Positions 17,872 to 27,159 are shown, counted from the first letter of the stretch. The stretch is 64,000 nt of DNA from an uncultured Pseudomonadales bacterium (GCA_949372635.1 CASIAB010000010.1:110072-174071), one strand, 5' to 3'. Notes: generated by a model from the letters alone, not told the origin. Made by a program: numbers and translations.

Positions 17872-20087
17872 ATGAATAACAACTCACCGAAATTCGAACG
17901 AAATCGATTCATGCAGAAAGCGGCTGTCGCGGCATGCTCGATTCTACTGACCTCGACGCTGATCGCTCAAGACGACACAGACCAGCTAAATACGGTCCTC
18001 GATATCGATTCACTCTACACTCCACTTGAAAGTAAGCCGATACACGGTGATACCGCGGTTAAGCTGTTAAACGAGCTGGAAACGAAACACTATTCCTCTG
18101 TAGATATAGACGACAATTTCTCGTCCATCGTGTTTGATAGTTATATAGACGCTCTTGACGGCTCCAAGCTGTATTTTCTCAAAGAAGATATCAATGCGTT
18201 AAGCGCATATCGCTACACCTTAGATAACAGCCTCGAAGATGGCAGTGTCGAACCAGGCTTCGAGATATATAACGTGTATTACAGACGCATACTCGAGCGC
18301 ATGATTTATGCCATAGACCGTGTTGAGAATCATGTCAGCGAGATGGACTTCACCACCGATGAGACTATAGAAATAGATCGTGAAGATGCGCCCTATGCAG
18401 CATCGCCCGCAGAGTTGGATGAGCTGTGGAGGCTCAGAATCAAGAACAGCGTCCTGAGCCTAAGACTAACCGGTGATGAAGAGGAAGAAATCATTGATAA
18501 GTTAAGCAAACGCTATCGAAATCAGCTGAGCCAAATTTCCAAGACAAACGACAGAGATGTTTTTCAGACTTATATGTCCACTGTAGCTACAGCTGTTGAT
18601 CCACATACATCTTATTTTTCGCCACGCGATTCTGAAAATTTCAATATGGGCCTCTCACTTTCCTTACAAGGAATTGGCGCACAGCTTACTACCGAAGAGG
18701 AGTACACAAAAGTTGCCGAGCTTATTAAAGGCGGGCCAGCCGAGCGCGGTAATGAATTGAAGGCTGGCGATCGAATTGTCTCAATAGGTCAAGGAGTGGA
18801 CGGTGAACTTCAGGATGTTGTAGGCATGCGCCTTGATGATGTTGTAGCACAGATTCGCGGAGAAAAGGGCACCGTAGTTCGCCTTAACGTTATTCCTGTA
18901 GATGCGGCTGGCGAATCTAGCGCCACTGTTGTTAGCATTACTCGCGATACCGTAAAGCTGGAAGATCAATCCGCCAAGAAGGAAGTTATCGAGCTTAGCT
19001 ACAACGGCGAGATGTATAAGATTGGCATTATAGATTTACCGACTTTCTACTTCGACTTCGAAGCTGCCTCACGCGGCGATGACGACTATAAAAGCTCAAC
19101 GCGCGATGTGCACGCTCTTCTCGACGAGCTGAAAGAAGAAGACGTAGACGCGGTCGTAGTTGATTTGCGTAACAACGGTGGCGGTAGTTTGAGCGAGGCG
19201 AACCAGTTGGTGGGCTTGTTTATTGAGACCGGCGCTACTGTACAAATTCGTTACTCAGGTCTGCGCAATGGCTTCACACGATCGTTTGGCGACAACGATC
19301 CCGAGGTTGCCTATACGGGACCGCTCGCCGTATTGGTGAACAGGACAAGCGCATCGGCGTCAGAAATCTTTGCCGGCGCAATTCAAGATTATCAGCGCGG
19401 TATTGTGTTAGGTGGTCAGACATTCGGTAAAGGTACCGTGCAAGAAATCATTCCGATGGACTATGGTCAGGTAAAAGTGACTCGTTCAAAGTTTTACAGA
19501 ATCTCTGGAGAGAGCACACAGCACCGCGGAGTGATCCCAGATATATCCTTTCCTGACTTCTACGATGCCTACGAAGACATCGGCGAGAGTAGCCTTGATG
19601 GCGCCCTACCCTGGGATACCGTGCGTGCGGTTGAATACACTCCCTATCACGCTATCCAAGCTTTAGTGCCAGAACTGCAACGACGTTATGACGAGCGCGC
19701 CGAGGCTTCTCCTGATTTCATTTATCTTCGCGAACAAATCGAGCGTACTCGCGTAATGAGACAAAGGGAGCAACTTTCTCTTAACGAAGAGGAAGTCAAA
19801 GAAGAACGCGAGAAAGCGCGACGTACGGAATTCGATGCGGAGAATATGCGCCGCCTGCTTAAGGGCCTAACTCTCAACGAGTGGATCGAAGATCTAAACG
19901 CAGAAGAGGAAGATTTAGTTGCCAATAGCGACACGGCCCCTATTGATGAGGAAGAGGAAGAGAAGAGGAAGAGGAAGAGGAAGAGGAAGGCGACCCCCTA
20001 CTTTTGGAAAGTGGCCGCATACTTGCCGACTTTATCGCGCTTAATTCGAACCGCGTTAGCTCGGTATCCTCAGATAGCACACGGTAG
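17872..20087 (+). CDS. prc: Prc/Tsp, C-terminal processing protease (frameshifted near 3' end)
   Basis: Prc is a periplasmic S41 protease that cleaves proteins from their C-terminus, including murein hydrolases and lipoprotein precursors. It has a signal peptide (AAVAACSILLTSTLIAQ), a long N-terminal region, a PDZ domain (GIGAQLTTEEE to about VRLNVIPVDA) and the catalytic Ser in SASASEIFAGA with Lys in TFGKGTVQ. In the purine tract at 19948-19990 one G is missing near 19962; the direct frame then reads KRKRKRKR and runs to 20100. Restoring the base gives an uninterrupted Glu tract followed by GDPLLLESGRILADFIALN, the conserved Prc C-terminus, with a stop at 20085-20087. The ATG at 17872 is chosen over GTG 17851 because TGGAG lies five bases upstream. 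Confidence 0.92.
19948..19990 (+). repeat. (GAGGAA)n purine tract inside prc
   Basis: A tract of about 43 purines made of GAG/GAA codons encodes a run of glutamates near the Prc C-terminus. The hexamer rhythm is broken once at 19962-19963, where one G is absent; this is exactly where the reading frame is lost. Slippage in vivo or sequencing error in a low-complexity tract would both produce this. Confidence 0.8.
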
Positions 20088-20167
20088 AATCGCTAAGTAA
20101 TGTATTTAGTAAAATAGTTATAATTTTGATACTCAGATCCTGTAAATAAAACCATGGAGCAAAGTAA

Positions 20168-20557
20168 ATGAGTGAAATAATCGGCACATTTGACCTAGAG
20201 CATGTTTGTAATACTTATACTACAGAAGCTAACAATGAAATAACTAATCACTCTAACTGGCGAGGAACTGCTGCAGGGTATGGTACTGTTTATGGGACAC
20301 TAACTTTTGCGCCAACACCTCTTACTCAAATGGATGAGAAACTCGAAGGCGGAGAAGTACGCTGGACGGGTCAAGGCTTCCTGGAAGACGGCACTTCCGT
20401 TACTGCGACTGGCGCAGGGGCTTGGAATAAAGTTCCAGATAAGCACGTGTGGACAGTCGATTATATATTAGACCTCAACGACGGCTCACAAATACGAAGC
20501 GTCGGCGAAATAGCGCTGGATACTTTGAAGTTTACCGGCACTAATTACGCAGTATAA
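20168..20557 (+). CDS. Small paralog family protein, copy 1 (no recognised function)
   Basis: The 129-residue protein has no signal peptide and no membrane segment. It belongs with the products at 23339, 31456 and, more distantly, 32775. Shared landmarks are MSE at the start, a YGTVYGTL segment near residue 40, a WxGxxFLxDG block (WTGQGFLEDG), GxGxW, and an end of the form (L)KFTGTNYAV. Regular alternation of hydrophobic and polar residues suggests a beta-barrel, perhaps calycin-like, but that is inference. It is the only copy on the plus strand and stands apart from its relatives, beyond a terminator. A GGAG lies eight bases before the ATG. Confidence 0.8.
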   Translation: MSEIIGTFDLEHVCNTYTTEANNEITNHSNWRGTAAGYGTVYGTLTFAPTPLTQMDEKLEGGEVRWTGQGFLEDGTSVTATGAGAWNKVPDKHVWTVDYILDLNDGSQIRSVGEIALDTLKFTGTNYAV

Positions 20558-20686
20558 CTAATGCGACGTATTAAAAAGCAGTAAGCTTGGGGGTGCCTTG
20601 TAAGAGCGGTACTTTTTTTCGCGGCATTAGAAATTAGTCACTAAGTAGACAGAAATACTAAATCCCCTTCCTTTGTATTGCGCAAA

Positions 20687-20713
20687 AAAAGGCCCTCTAT
20701 ATGAGGGCCTTTT
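20687..20713. terminator. Bidirectional rho-independent terminator
   Basis: AAAAGGCCCTC and GAGGGCCTTTT form a perfect 11-bp stem around the loop TATAT, with A and T runs on the outer sides, so it can end transcription from either strand. It separates the plus-strand small paralog (ends 20557) from the minus-strand series whose last gene ends at 20805. Confidence 0.85.
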
Positions 20714-20804
20714 AGCTGAATCAAACTCGAAGCGGAGTCAATAAATTTGTCGTTGAATTAAGATTCAGCATCAAGAAGTGTCAGCTAGAGACATTAACTA
20801 GCGA

Positions 20805-21515
20805 TCAGTCAGCACTCCATTGCTTTAAACTTACTGTCATTACACGATTCTCTATAGTACGAATGTCTTCAACTTCATCTATAAAATCATCCCAACCTCG
20901 ATTAGCCTGAGCTGGATTATTCAACATAGTAGCCATAGAATTTGATGACTGAATTAGGGCATGAGTTATACCACCCGTCCCGTCAGCAACTACTTGAATT
21001 AATGTACTTGTAATTGGTAAGTCATTGCCATCGGCCACAAGTTCCTGCCACGCTTCAGCATATGTCTCTGGATCCGACACATTCATAAATATCCAGTTAC
21101 CGGCTGCATTCGGTGATGTTATCGAGTCAGGATCTCCCGTATTAAGCCCCAAACTACGAAACATCATAGTTCCAGCTTGCTGAGATACCATATTTAATTC
21201 AGTAAGGAATGTAGCCCAGTCTTGCGAAATTGCATTTCTTGCATTCGTGGCGTCCATGGCCTCTGCCGACGGATAAGTCACTACAAATGCATGAGTAGCT
21301 GGATTTTCACCATTTACAAGGTATTGATGTAAAGTGACATTTCCCGGTGCAGCTTGAGCAGCCTGCGACTCAGAAAATTTATCCATAGCTGCCACCACTC
21401 CAGCAGGATCAGAAGCGACAATGTCAAATTTCATCCCAAAAAAAACTTGCGTCATACCCAATTGCGAAAAACCAATAGTCACTAAAAAAGTTATAAAAAT
21501 ACTAATTTTTTTCAT
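20805..21515 (-). CDS. Exported two-repeat paralog, copy 1 (no recognised function)
   Basis: The 236-residue protein has a clear signal peptide (KK, then a hydrophobic run to about residue 22) and should be periplasmic or secreted. It is made of two similar halves. Half one holds DIVASDPAGVVAAMDKF and the pair Thr-His in PATHAFVV; half two holds FMNVSDPETYAEAW and Thr-His in GGITHALIQ. The same plan occurs in the genes at 23804, 31967 and 33188. The pattern of a strand, a helix and a strand per half recalls dimeric alpha-beta barrel (ABM-like) domains, which is only inference. No cysteines or metal motif stand out. GAGGT precedes the ATG. It is the last gene of a minus-strand series. Confidence 0.82.
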   Translation of the reverse strand: MKKISIFITFLVTIGFSQLGMTQVFFGMKFDIVASDPAGVVAAMDKFSESQAAQAAPGNVTLHQYLVNGENPATHAFVVTYPSAEAMDATNARNAISQDWATFLTELNMVSQQAGTMMFRSLGLNTGDPDSITSPNAAGNWIFMNVSDPETYAEAWQELVADGNDLPITSTLIQVVADGTGGITHALIQSSNSMATMLNNPAQANRGWDDFIDEVEDIRTIENRVMTVSLKQWSAD

Positions 21516-21655
21516 ATCATTGACCTCATAAGTTAATAAAAAATATCTGCTAAAAAAATCCCATACTTTACATACTAATCCTGATTAAGCTAATGTTCTA
21601 ACTAGTTACACAACGCATCTCCTGTTATTCAGGTGCTTTAGGTCAAAATAAGAGA

Positions 21656-22384
21656 TTACATAGACTGGTATACAGTCTCACATTTATAGATCTTGTCTGA
21701 GACATACGCTGATCTTGAAGCTGCTACTCCAGAAAATGCTTCCTGCGCCCAGCTAGTAGAATAAAGAGCGTCAAACATGGCGCCTAGCCTTGCTAAATCA
21801 GGTGCTACTGCAGTGACCTGATAGTCGCTGGGATTATTTCCGGCACCAATAGGTTGATATACATCTAAAGAAATATCCTCATAGCCATTGGCATGGTATG
21901 CCTCTTTTAAATTAGCTACAGCTTCTAAATATGCTTGGGGGTTATCAGTATCAATAAAAAGAGTGCGAGTCGCAAATGTATCAAAGACCTCCCCTTCATA
22001 TGGCATAACAACTCTGCTAGTTTCCCAGCCTTTTAGTACCCTAAATTCATTGAGGTCAGAAATAAAATTTTGCATTCCGGCATTACTTATCTGAACTTCG
22101 TAGCCAGCAAAAGCTGCCTCCATAGACGAATAGAAGTTATAAACCTGCATCTCGCCAGGCACTTCGTTTCCTGAGACAGCGATACAAGCCCCCGCGAGTA
22201 ACGTTCCTGAAGCAGACATCATATCTGTATTGCTTTTTAATTGAGCGATATAAGCGGAAGGACTTTTTGCTATAAGGTTGATAGTAGTCGTAGCACCACT
22301 TAAATCAATCGATTCATCATGATGGTCCGCTGATAATAAGGAGCTATAAGAGATAAAAAGTGAAAATAATAAAATTTTCTTCAT
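21656..22384 (-). CDS. Exported protein, divergent member of the two-repeat group
   Basis: The 242-residue product has a signal peptide (KKILLFSLFISYSSLLS, then ADHHDE). I recognise no named family. It resembles its neighbours in size, export signal and two-part layout: half one has TINLIAKSPSAYIAQL and half two has LFIDTDNPQAYLEAVANL, each matching the position of the V(S/A)(N/D)P..Y..A segment of the other copies, but the Thr-His pairs are not kept. Two cysteines (GACIAV and YKCETVY) are candidates for a disulfide bond in the periplasm. It lies between copies at 20805 and 22514 on the same strand. Kinship with the family is inference from layout and short matches. Confidence 0.7.
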   Translation of the reverse strand: MKKILLFSLFISYSSLLSADHHDESIDLSGATTTINLIAKSPSAYIAQLKSNTDMMSASGTLLAGACIAVSGNEVPGEMQVYNFYSSMEAAFAGYEVQISNAGMQNFISDLNEFRVLKGWETSRVVMPYEGEVFDTFATRTLFIDTDNPQAYLEAVANLKEAYHANGYEDISLDVYQPIGAGNNPSDYQVTAVAPDLARLGAMFDALYSTSWAQEAFSGVAASRSAYVSDKIYKCETVYQSM

Positions 22385-22513
22385 AATAATTTACTCTGTT
22401 ATTTTTAGAGAGGTTTAAGTAGTTAAGCATGTAGAACTGCAATCAGTGCTCGTCTATAAGATGCCCCTCCTCAAAATCGGAGCACCTTTGTTGCTGCCAA
22501 AAATTTAGACTAA

Positions 22514-23233
22514 CTAACTTTTCTGCTTCATGTAACTTCTAGTCAAAGAGGCATTTTGACATGTCGCAGGTAAATTTATCGCTGATCCCATGCTGACATT
22601 ACCTGCCATTTGAGCATCTAATGTGCGAGCCAAGCCAGCATCTGATTCACCGATCAACCTTATAAGAAATGTGGAGCGCATGTCCGTATCTGTTGAGGGC
22701 CCTAAAAAAAGATGAGACAAATGCATTACGGATGTATCGCCATTAGCCTCTCTGGATGCCTGAACAATATTTAAAGACTGGTAAACATCAGAAATATTAT
22801 AACCTTCCTTTGCTTTACACACCCTGGTCGAAACCAATGTATTATCAGTGCCGCTATAAGCATCTCGATTGGCTCCAATAACTCTATTTATGAAAAATTT
22901 CCTATTTACATTATCACAGCTACTTGTTTTAGAGGGGCTTCCACCATCAGAGGTAGCCCAATGCTCCATATCCCTCCATGAGACAGCGCGGGTAAATTGA
23001 TTAAAAGCTGCATTATTGCCTGCTATTGGTTGCCGAAAGAAAATAGCATTAGGCCCATCAGTGCCAGTTATTTCATTTCCCCTAAATTCTGCAACCACAT
23101 CGTCAAATATGTAACCTTCATTAACGGTGCATTGTGTTCCTACATATAATGAATTCGGTGCTGGCAACTCTTGAGCACAAGCAAGGCTAGAAAAAAATAC
23201 AGCAAATATTGAAATTATGTAATTACTTTTCAT
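22514..23233 (-). CDS. Exported cysteine-containing protein, distant member of the same group
   Basis: The 239-residue product has a signal peptide (KSNYIISIFAVFFSSLACAQ). No known family is recognised. An internal repeat is visible: TQCTVNEGYIFDDVVAEF in the first half and TRVCKAKEGYNISDVYQSL in the second, both with Cys, Gly-Tyr and an acidic pair. Four cysteines (TQC, SSC, RVC, ATC) suggest disulfides. The two-half plan and the position in the series link it to the neighbouring exported paralogs, although the sequence has drifted far. AAGGAT precedes the ATG at a good distance. Confidence 0.7.
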   Translation of the reverse strand: MKSNYIISIFAVFFSSLACAQELPAPNSLYVGTQCTVNEGYIFDDVVAEFRGNEITGTDGPNAIFFRQPIAGNNAAFNQFTRAVSWRDMEHWATSDGGSPSKTSSCDNVNRKFFINRVIGANRDAYSGTDNTLVSTRVCKAKEGYNISDVYQSLNIVQASREANGDTSVMHLSHLFLGPSTDTDMRSTFLIRLIGESDAGLARTLDAQMAGNVSMGSAINLPATCQNASLTRSYMKQKS

Positions 23234-23338
23234 TTTTACAATCCTTTTTAATTAGTATATGTTTTATAAAATATATTTTTTTGGACATAGTTAAAAAGAT
23301 AAATTATTTTTTCAAAATATATCTGATAAAAAGTAATG

Positions 23339-23719
23339 CTATGCGCTATATATTTTTCCTGAGTAGACCAATGTTTCTAAATCTATAGAACCTTCCGAAC
23401 GGTGCTTTCCACCATCTGAAAGGTTAACCAGTAAAGTCAGTTTCCATGTATGCTCATTTTCTGGCTTTTGCCAAGTGCCTTTACCAATCCCTCCAAGGAC
23501 GGAGCCGTCGTCCAAAAATGCTTCTCCTACCCACTGAATATCACCACTACTGGCGTTGCTATCTGATAAATGATGAGAGGATATCAGCGTGCCCCACACC
23601 GTGCCAAATCCCGTAGCATGACCCTGAAAATTGACACTGGACGTTATGTCACCCGCTGTATTCGTTCCATATGTGTTTCCTATATGAGTTAACGAAAACT
23701 CCCCGATTGGTTCTGACAT
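23339..23719 (-). CDS. Small paralog family protein, copy 2 (no recognised function)
   Basis: The product of 126 residues starts MSEPIGEFSLTHIGNTY and closely follows copy 1: GFGTVWGTL, WVGEAFLDDG, GKGTWQ, LSDGGKHRSEG and a final SGKIYSA. There is no export signal. I chose the ATG at 23719 because GGAGAAAATA precedes it and the paralogs begin at the same MSE; the frame extends four codons further up without resemblance. It lies 84 bases after the exported copy at 23804, so the two are likely co-transcribed, exported gene first. Confidence 0.8.
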   Translation of the reverse strand: MSEPIGEFSLTHIGNTYGTNTAGDITSSVNFQGHATGFGTVWGTLISSHHLSDSNASSGDIQWVGEAFLDDGSVLGGIGKGTWQKPENEHTWKLTLLVNLSDGGKHRSEGSIDLETLVYSGKIYSA

Positions 23720-23803
23720 TATTTTCTCCAAAAAATGGTTTGTTGTTAAAGTGTTACTTCGCTTAATTATTGGTAACTCTAATTGTAATTTATCTACGGT
23801 AAC

Positions 23804-24505
23804 CTACTCAGCACTCCATGATGCAACTAGTTGGATTATGGATGTGGCCTCAATTGTTCGAATCCCACTTACCCGTTGAGAAAAACTTTCCCAGCCAGCT
23901 AAATTTTGAGGCTGATTCATCAGTAATTCCGATAGAGAATTCGCCCAATTTGCTGCTGAATGCGTGGTTGGATTACTACCATCCGCAATAGCTCCTATCA
24001 AATATGAGACGCCCTGATCCGAATTAGCTCCAACAAAGTCTGTCCAAGCACTAGCGTAGGCCGCTGGATTAGTTACCGACATATCATAAATCATGCCTAT
24101 TCGATTCGGGCTCGTAACCGAGTTCGGATCACCACCAACGCCAAGAAATTGACCAATAACCGATGATACAGGCCGAGCAGATTCGCTTACCTCGCGGCCA
24201 AACGTTGCCCACTCTGGTGATGTTGCATTCAAAGCTAGATTCGCAGTCATTTCACCGGGGGAACTGTGCACAACAAGAACCCTATGGGTCGCCTGACTTT
24301 CACCATTTGCTAAAAATCTATAAAGAAATACGTTTGCTGAACTAGCTTCACCAACAGAAGTCGCTTGAAGTTTGTCCATTGCAGCAACAACTCCTGCAGG
24401 ATTGGATGCCACTAAATCAAAACTTTGAAACATACTTTGGCTATAAGATTGCTGGCTTAAGAAGATGAAAATTAAATATATTGAACTCGTAAATTTTCTA
24501 TTCAT
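23804..24505 (-). CDS. Exported two-repeat paralog, copy 2 (no recognised function)
   Basis: The 233-residue product has an N-terminal signal (FTSSIYLIFIFLSQQSYS). Half one carries DLVASNPAGVVAAMDKL, then QATHRVLVVHSS; half two carries YDMSVTNPAAYASAWTDF, then NPTTHSAANWANS. Its nearest relative in the window is the gene at 31967: long stretches such as VTSPNR, GWESFSQRV and VASW are shared. It is followed by small copy 2. AGGA stands nine bases before the ATG. Function unknown; secreted binding or enzymatic role is open. Confidence 0.82.
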   Translation of the reverse strand: MNRKFTSSIYLIFIFLSQQSYSQSMFQSFDLVASNPAGVVAAMDKLQATSVGEASSANVFLYRFLANGESQATHRVLVVHSSPGEMTANLALNATSPEWATFGREVSESARPVSSVIGQFLGVGGDPNSVTSPNRIGMIYDMSVTNPAAYASAWTDFVGANSDQGVSYLIGAIADGSNPTTHSAANWANSLSELLMNQPQNLAGWESFSQRVSGIRTIEATSIIQLVASWSAE

Positions 24506-24627
24506 GACTTAATTCCTGTTTTTGTAATCTATGTATAATTATTTAGAATAATATGCATATGTACTTGCTAGTAAGCTTTGCTATTAACTGAAGGTCTTTG
24601 TATTTCCAATTCCAGTAAAACGGGTAT

Positions 24628-25098
24628 TTACATACCAATAGGAGACATATGATGATGTGCGATTTTCCATTCGTTACTTTCTTTGACTAAAACCATCGTA
24701 GCCCAAGCGGACGACGGAGAAGAAGGCATTCCATCATGTGGAATCGCATTGACTAGCCTGATAAAGCTTATAACAGCAGTGTTATCGTAAATTTTAACAA
24801 GGGGAGATTCGATTCTAACTATTAGCTCGGCTGCTCCCCCCTCATGATTTACTCTCGCATTATGACTGGCGATCTGGACTTCAAGATTTTTTGCCTGATT
24901 TGATTGTCGTACACTTCCTGTGATTTGGACTCGATCTTCACGAATAAGTTTTGCCTGACTCTCGAGATCATTTTCAAGCTCAGCCCAGCTTTGGACGACA
25001 TTCATGATGTCGTCAACGTCATCCGCTTGAACAAAAGACGAAAAGATAAATAGCTGAGAAAGAATAATTAATCTTATTGATATTTTTGATGACTTCAT
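24628..25098 (-). CDS. Exported NTF2/SnoaL-like protein
   Basis: From the ATG at 25098 the product has 156 residues with a signal peptide (KISIRLIILSQLFIFSSFVQA). The rest fits the SnoaL/DUF4440 NTF2-like fold: an initial helix DDIMNVVQSWAEL, a central YDNTAVISFIRLV strand, and the terminal VKESNEWKIAHHHMSPIG, the ending typical of these cone-shaped ligand-binding or isomerase domains. AAGGA precedes this ATG; the frame is open 13 codons further up but without family resemblance. It sits upstream of the exported copy at 23804 and may share its transcript. Substrate unknown. Confidence 0.8.
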   Translation of the reverse strand: MKSSKISIRLIILSQLFIFSSFVQADDVDDIMNVVQSWAELENDLESQAKLIREDRVQITGSVRQSNQAKNLEVQIASHNARVNHEGGAAELIVRIESPLVKIYDNTAVISFIRLVNAIPHDGMPSSPSSAWATMVLVKESNEWKIAHHHMSPIGM

Positions 25099-25183
25099 TA
25101 TTTTCTTGTTCCTTAATAGAGTGGATTGCGGCAGCATACAATTAATATTGTAGCTGCTCAGATATTCAAAGATGAACGTGCTA

Positions 25184-25552
25184 TTAGCTTTCTTCGGCTT
25201 TGTATAATTGACTCTCGGTACAATCTGCGGCCTCCCTTACCTCAGCATCTATTGCTATACCCTCGGCGATAGATTCGATTGCTTTTAAATATGCGGCCCA
25301 AGATTCCAAAGTTGGAAAAGAGTCAACAAACTGAAATTTCCCAGGAGTCATGTCGCCGACAACGCTTGTAATGATATGACTGGTAATGTCGCCGCCTTCA
25401 ACATTTTCATTTACAAATTCGACCCATTTAGAATTAACGATACGCACATCATCTATAGTTTTCCCATCGATGAGAATGCAGCTATTCACCGCGTGATACC
25501 CGGAATCAGCATTGGAAATTGACCATATTCCAACCGTGGCTACCAAGGTCAT
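25184..25552 (-). CDS. Half-length relative of the exported paralogs (hypothetical)
   Basis: The 122-residue product is not a recognised family. It looks like one half of the neighbouring two-repeat proteins: CILIDGKTIDDVRIVN, a helix WVEFVNENVEG, SFPTLESWAAYLKAIE, and a C-terminal AADCTESQLYKAEE that recalls the cysteine tail of the genes at 21656 and 22514. The hydrophobic N-terminus (TLVATVGIWSIS) is probably the core of a signal peptide; the frame continues upstream to a TTG at 25582, which would add a positively charged residue, but neither start has a well-placed ribosome-binding site. It is the first gene of the minus-strand series. Confidence 0.65.
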   Translation of the reverse strand: MTLVATVGIWSISNADSGYHAVNSCILIDGKTIDDVRIVNSKWVEFVNENVEGGDITSHIITSVVGDMTPGKFQFVDSFPTLESWAAYLKAIESIAEGIAIDAEVREAADCTESQLYKAEES

Positions 25553-26210
25553 AATTGTCGTTAAGAGCGACTTCCTATCAATTCCTTAGAGATGATTTAT
25601 GTTTAGGATACATACAGTCATGTCAATTATTGAAGTACATATAGGAGCTCATCCGGTGATCATTCGAAATAGAGCCTCTTTCACCTTCTTGCGATTTTTA
25701 CTAATCACAGCCGGTGCATATGAAAATCAACTTAAGAAGAATGATTCGTATTCAGCTATCAAAATATACGCTAATTACGTCAAAGCGTCAAACATTAATT
25801 GGGGACCGTACTGCTTCATAAGTTAACCCTCAGGCAGTGCTGTCCATGCGCAGCGCGCTCCGGCGTGTCTTAGCCGGACCCTTAAAGTGCAGATACGTCT
25901 AAACATGCCCTAACTACTTTTTCGGGAAAACGATCGCTTGAGAGCCCTTTTACTAATAACATAGCTAATAGTTATATATGTTATAGTCTTTAACCTGCAT
26001 TCCTAGACCACATAAACAAATCATTGAGTCGTTAGGCTCATATTTAACGACCTTTATTCGAACCTAAGCAATTGAATGCTAGCTATAATTCTTGACTAAA
26101 GTATCTTGGGAGTGATCTACGCACTATAATAGTGCGAGTAATAACGTAATTTGCTAAAATGCAAAGCGGTACATGAGGCTAATTACTCTTGGCATGATTA
26201 ATAACCTACT
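25553..26210. other. Intergenic control region between the minus-strand series and the TetR gene
   Basis: About 650 bases separate divergent genes. The only clear structure is the 17-bp palindrome at 26120-26136. A GC-richer patch near 25850-25890 holds a small hairpin (TCCGG and CCGGA arms). An open frame at 25599-25826 lacks a ribosome-binding site and any familiar sequence. Promoters for both directions should lie here. Confidence 0.5.
26120..26136. promoter_or_regulatory. 17-bp palindrome, probable TetR operator
   Basis: CGCACTAT-A-ATAGTGCG is a perfect palindrome with 8-bp arms and one central base. It contains TATAAT (26125-26130), a consensus -10 box, so a bound dimer would block a promoter. 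It lies 75 bases before the TetR-family start, the usual place for an autoregulatory site. No matching -35 box with 17-base spacing is obvious. Confidence 0.65.
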
Positions 26211-26849
26211 ATGAAAAAGAAAAAATACAATAACCTCAAAATAGACAATAACCCTGAAGCTTTTTTCATGGCGGCTACTAGAACGTTTGCAAGAAACGGT
26301 TACCGTCGTACAACCATGAACGATATAGCAGAGGACGCTGATATGTCTCGGCCTGCTCTTTATCAAGCCTTTAAAAATAAGGAAGATGTATATTGCAACA
26401 TGGTTTTGTATCTAGTAAATAAAGCTGTAGAAGTGTCAATAAAAAGCTTGTCTCAAAGTGGTGCAATTGAGAAGCGGTTCCTCGCTGCCATGCTTGATTT
26501 TGAAGAAACCTATTGGGGGCCATGCGCTAAGTCTCAATATGCTCTTGAAATAATGCACAGTACCGTCAAAATAGAGAACGCTATAAGTGCTGTTAAACTA
26601 GGAAGAAAGCAACTACGAACGGTCTTGCTGAAATCGCTTCAAGAGGCTGAGCGCAATGGAGAGGTAAGCTTTGTCGATTTGGGAATGCAACCTTCAACCT
26701 TTGTTCGCATTCTCATGTCTATATTGGCTGCGCAAAAATATCAAGATACCGCTAATCCAAACTATCTAGATATGCCACTGCACAAATTTAAGCGCCGGAA
26801 CTCAAAGATAATAAAGGTATTTCTGAATTCTATTGCCGTGCGCTCCTGA
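26211..26849 (+). CDS. TetR family transcriptional regulator
   Basis: The 212-residue protein has the TetR helix-turn-helix at residues 20-65: FARNGYRRTTMNDIAEDADM, then SRPALYQAFKNKEDVY with the recognition helix. The rest is helical and should bind a ligand. It is the only transcription factor in the island and faces away from the minus-strand paralog series across the control region. The palindrome at 26120 is its likely operator. The ligand and targets are unknown; control of the paralog genes is inference from position. Confidence 0.9.
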   Translation: MKKKKYNNLKIDNNPEAFFMAATRTFARNGYRRTTMNDIAEDADMSRPALYQAFKNKEDVYCNMVLYLVNKAVEVSIKSLSQSGAIEKRFLAAMLDFEETYWGPCAKSQYALEIMHSTVKIENAISAVKLGRKQLRTVLLKSLQEAERNGEVSFVDLGMQPSTFVRILMSILAAQKYQDTANPNYLDMPLHKFKRRNSKIIKVFLNSIAVRS

Positions 26850-27159
26850 AGAAGCAAGCCTGTATAGCTCTAACTATTTTAGTCAAGTGGGAAGCGATCT
26901 TAGCCGAATCTCTAATGACCAGTTTATAACTGAAATAATATTTCTACCGCTAACAAGAGTGTTAGTATCGTAGTCAAGCTTTTGAAATATTAAACCAGCG
27001 TATATTTTCAATTGGAGATAATGGATGCTCCCAAATTTCTTTATTGTCACACCGCCACTTCTTCTGAGTCAAATTAGCGGAGAAAACAAGCACTTTTCTC
27101 AATCAACTAATTTATATTTATTATCACAAATATTAGAGTCACGAATTTAGAGGAAAAAA
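26850..27159. other. Intergenic region between TetR and TerB-like genes
   Basis: About 310 A/T-rich bases with no convincing open frame, repeat or terminator. An AGAGGAAAAAA stretch at the right end is the ribosome-binding region of the next gene. Confidence 0.4.

Noticed and set aside
25599-25826. A 75-codon open frame in the TetR control region
   Set aside because: No ribosome-binding site, no conserved features, and it lies where promoters for both directions are expected.
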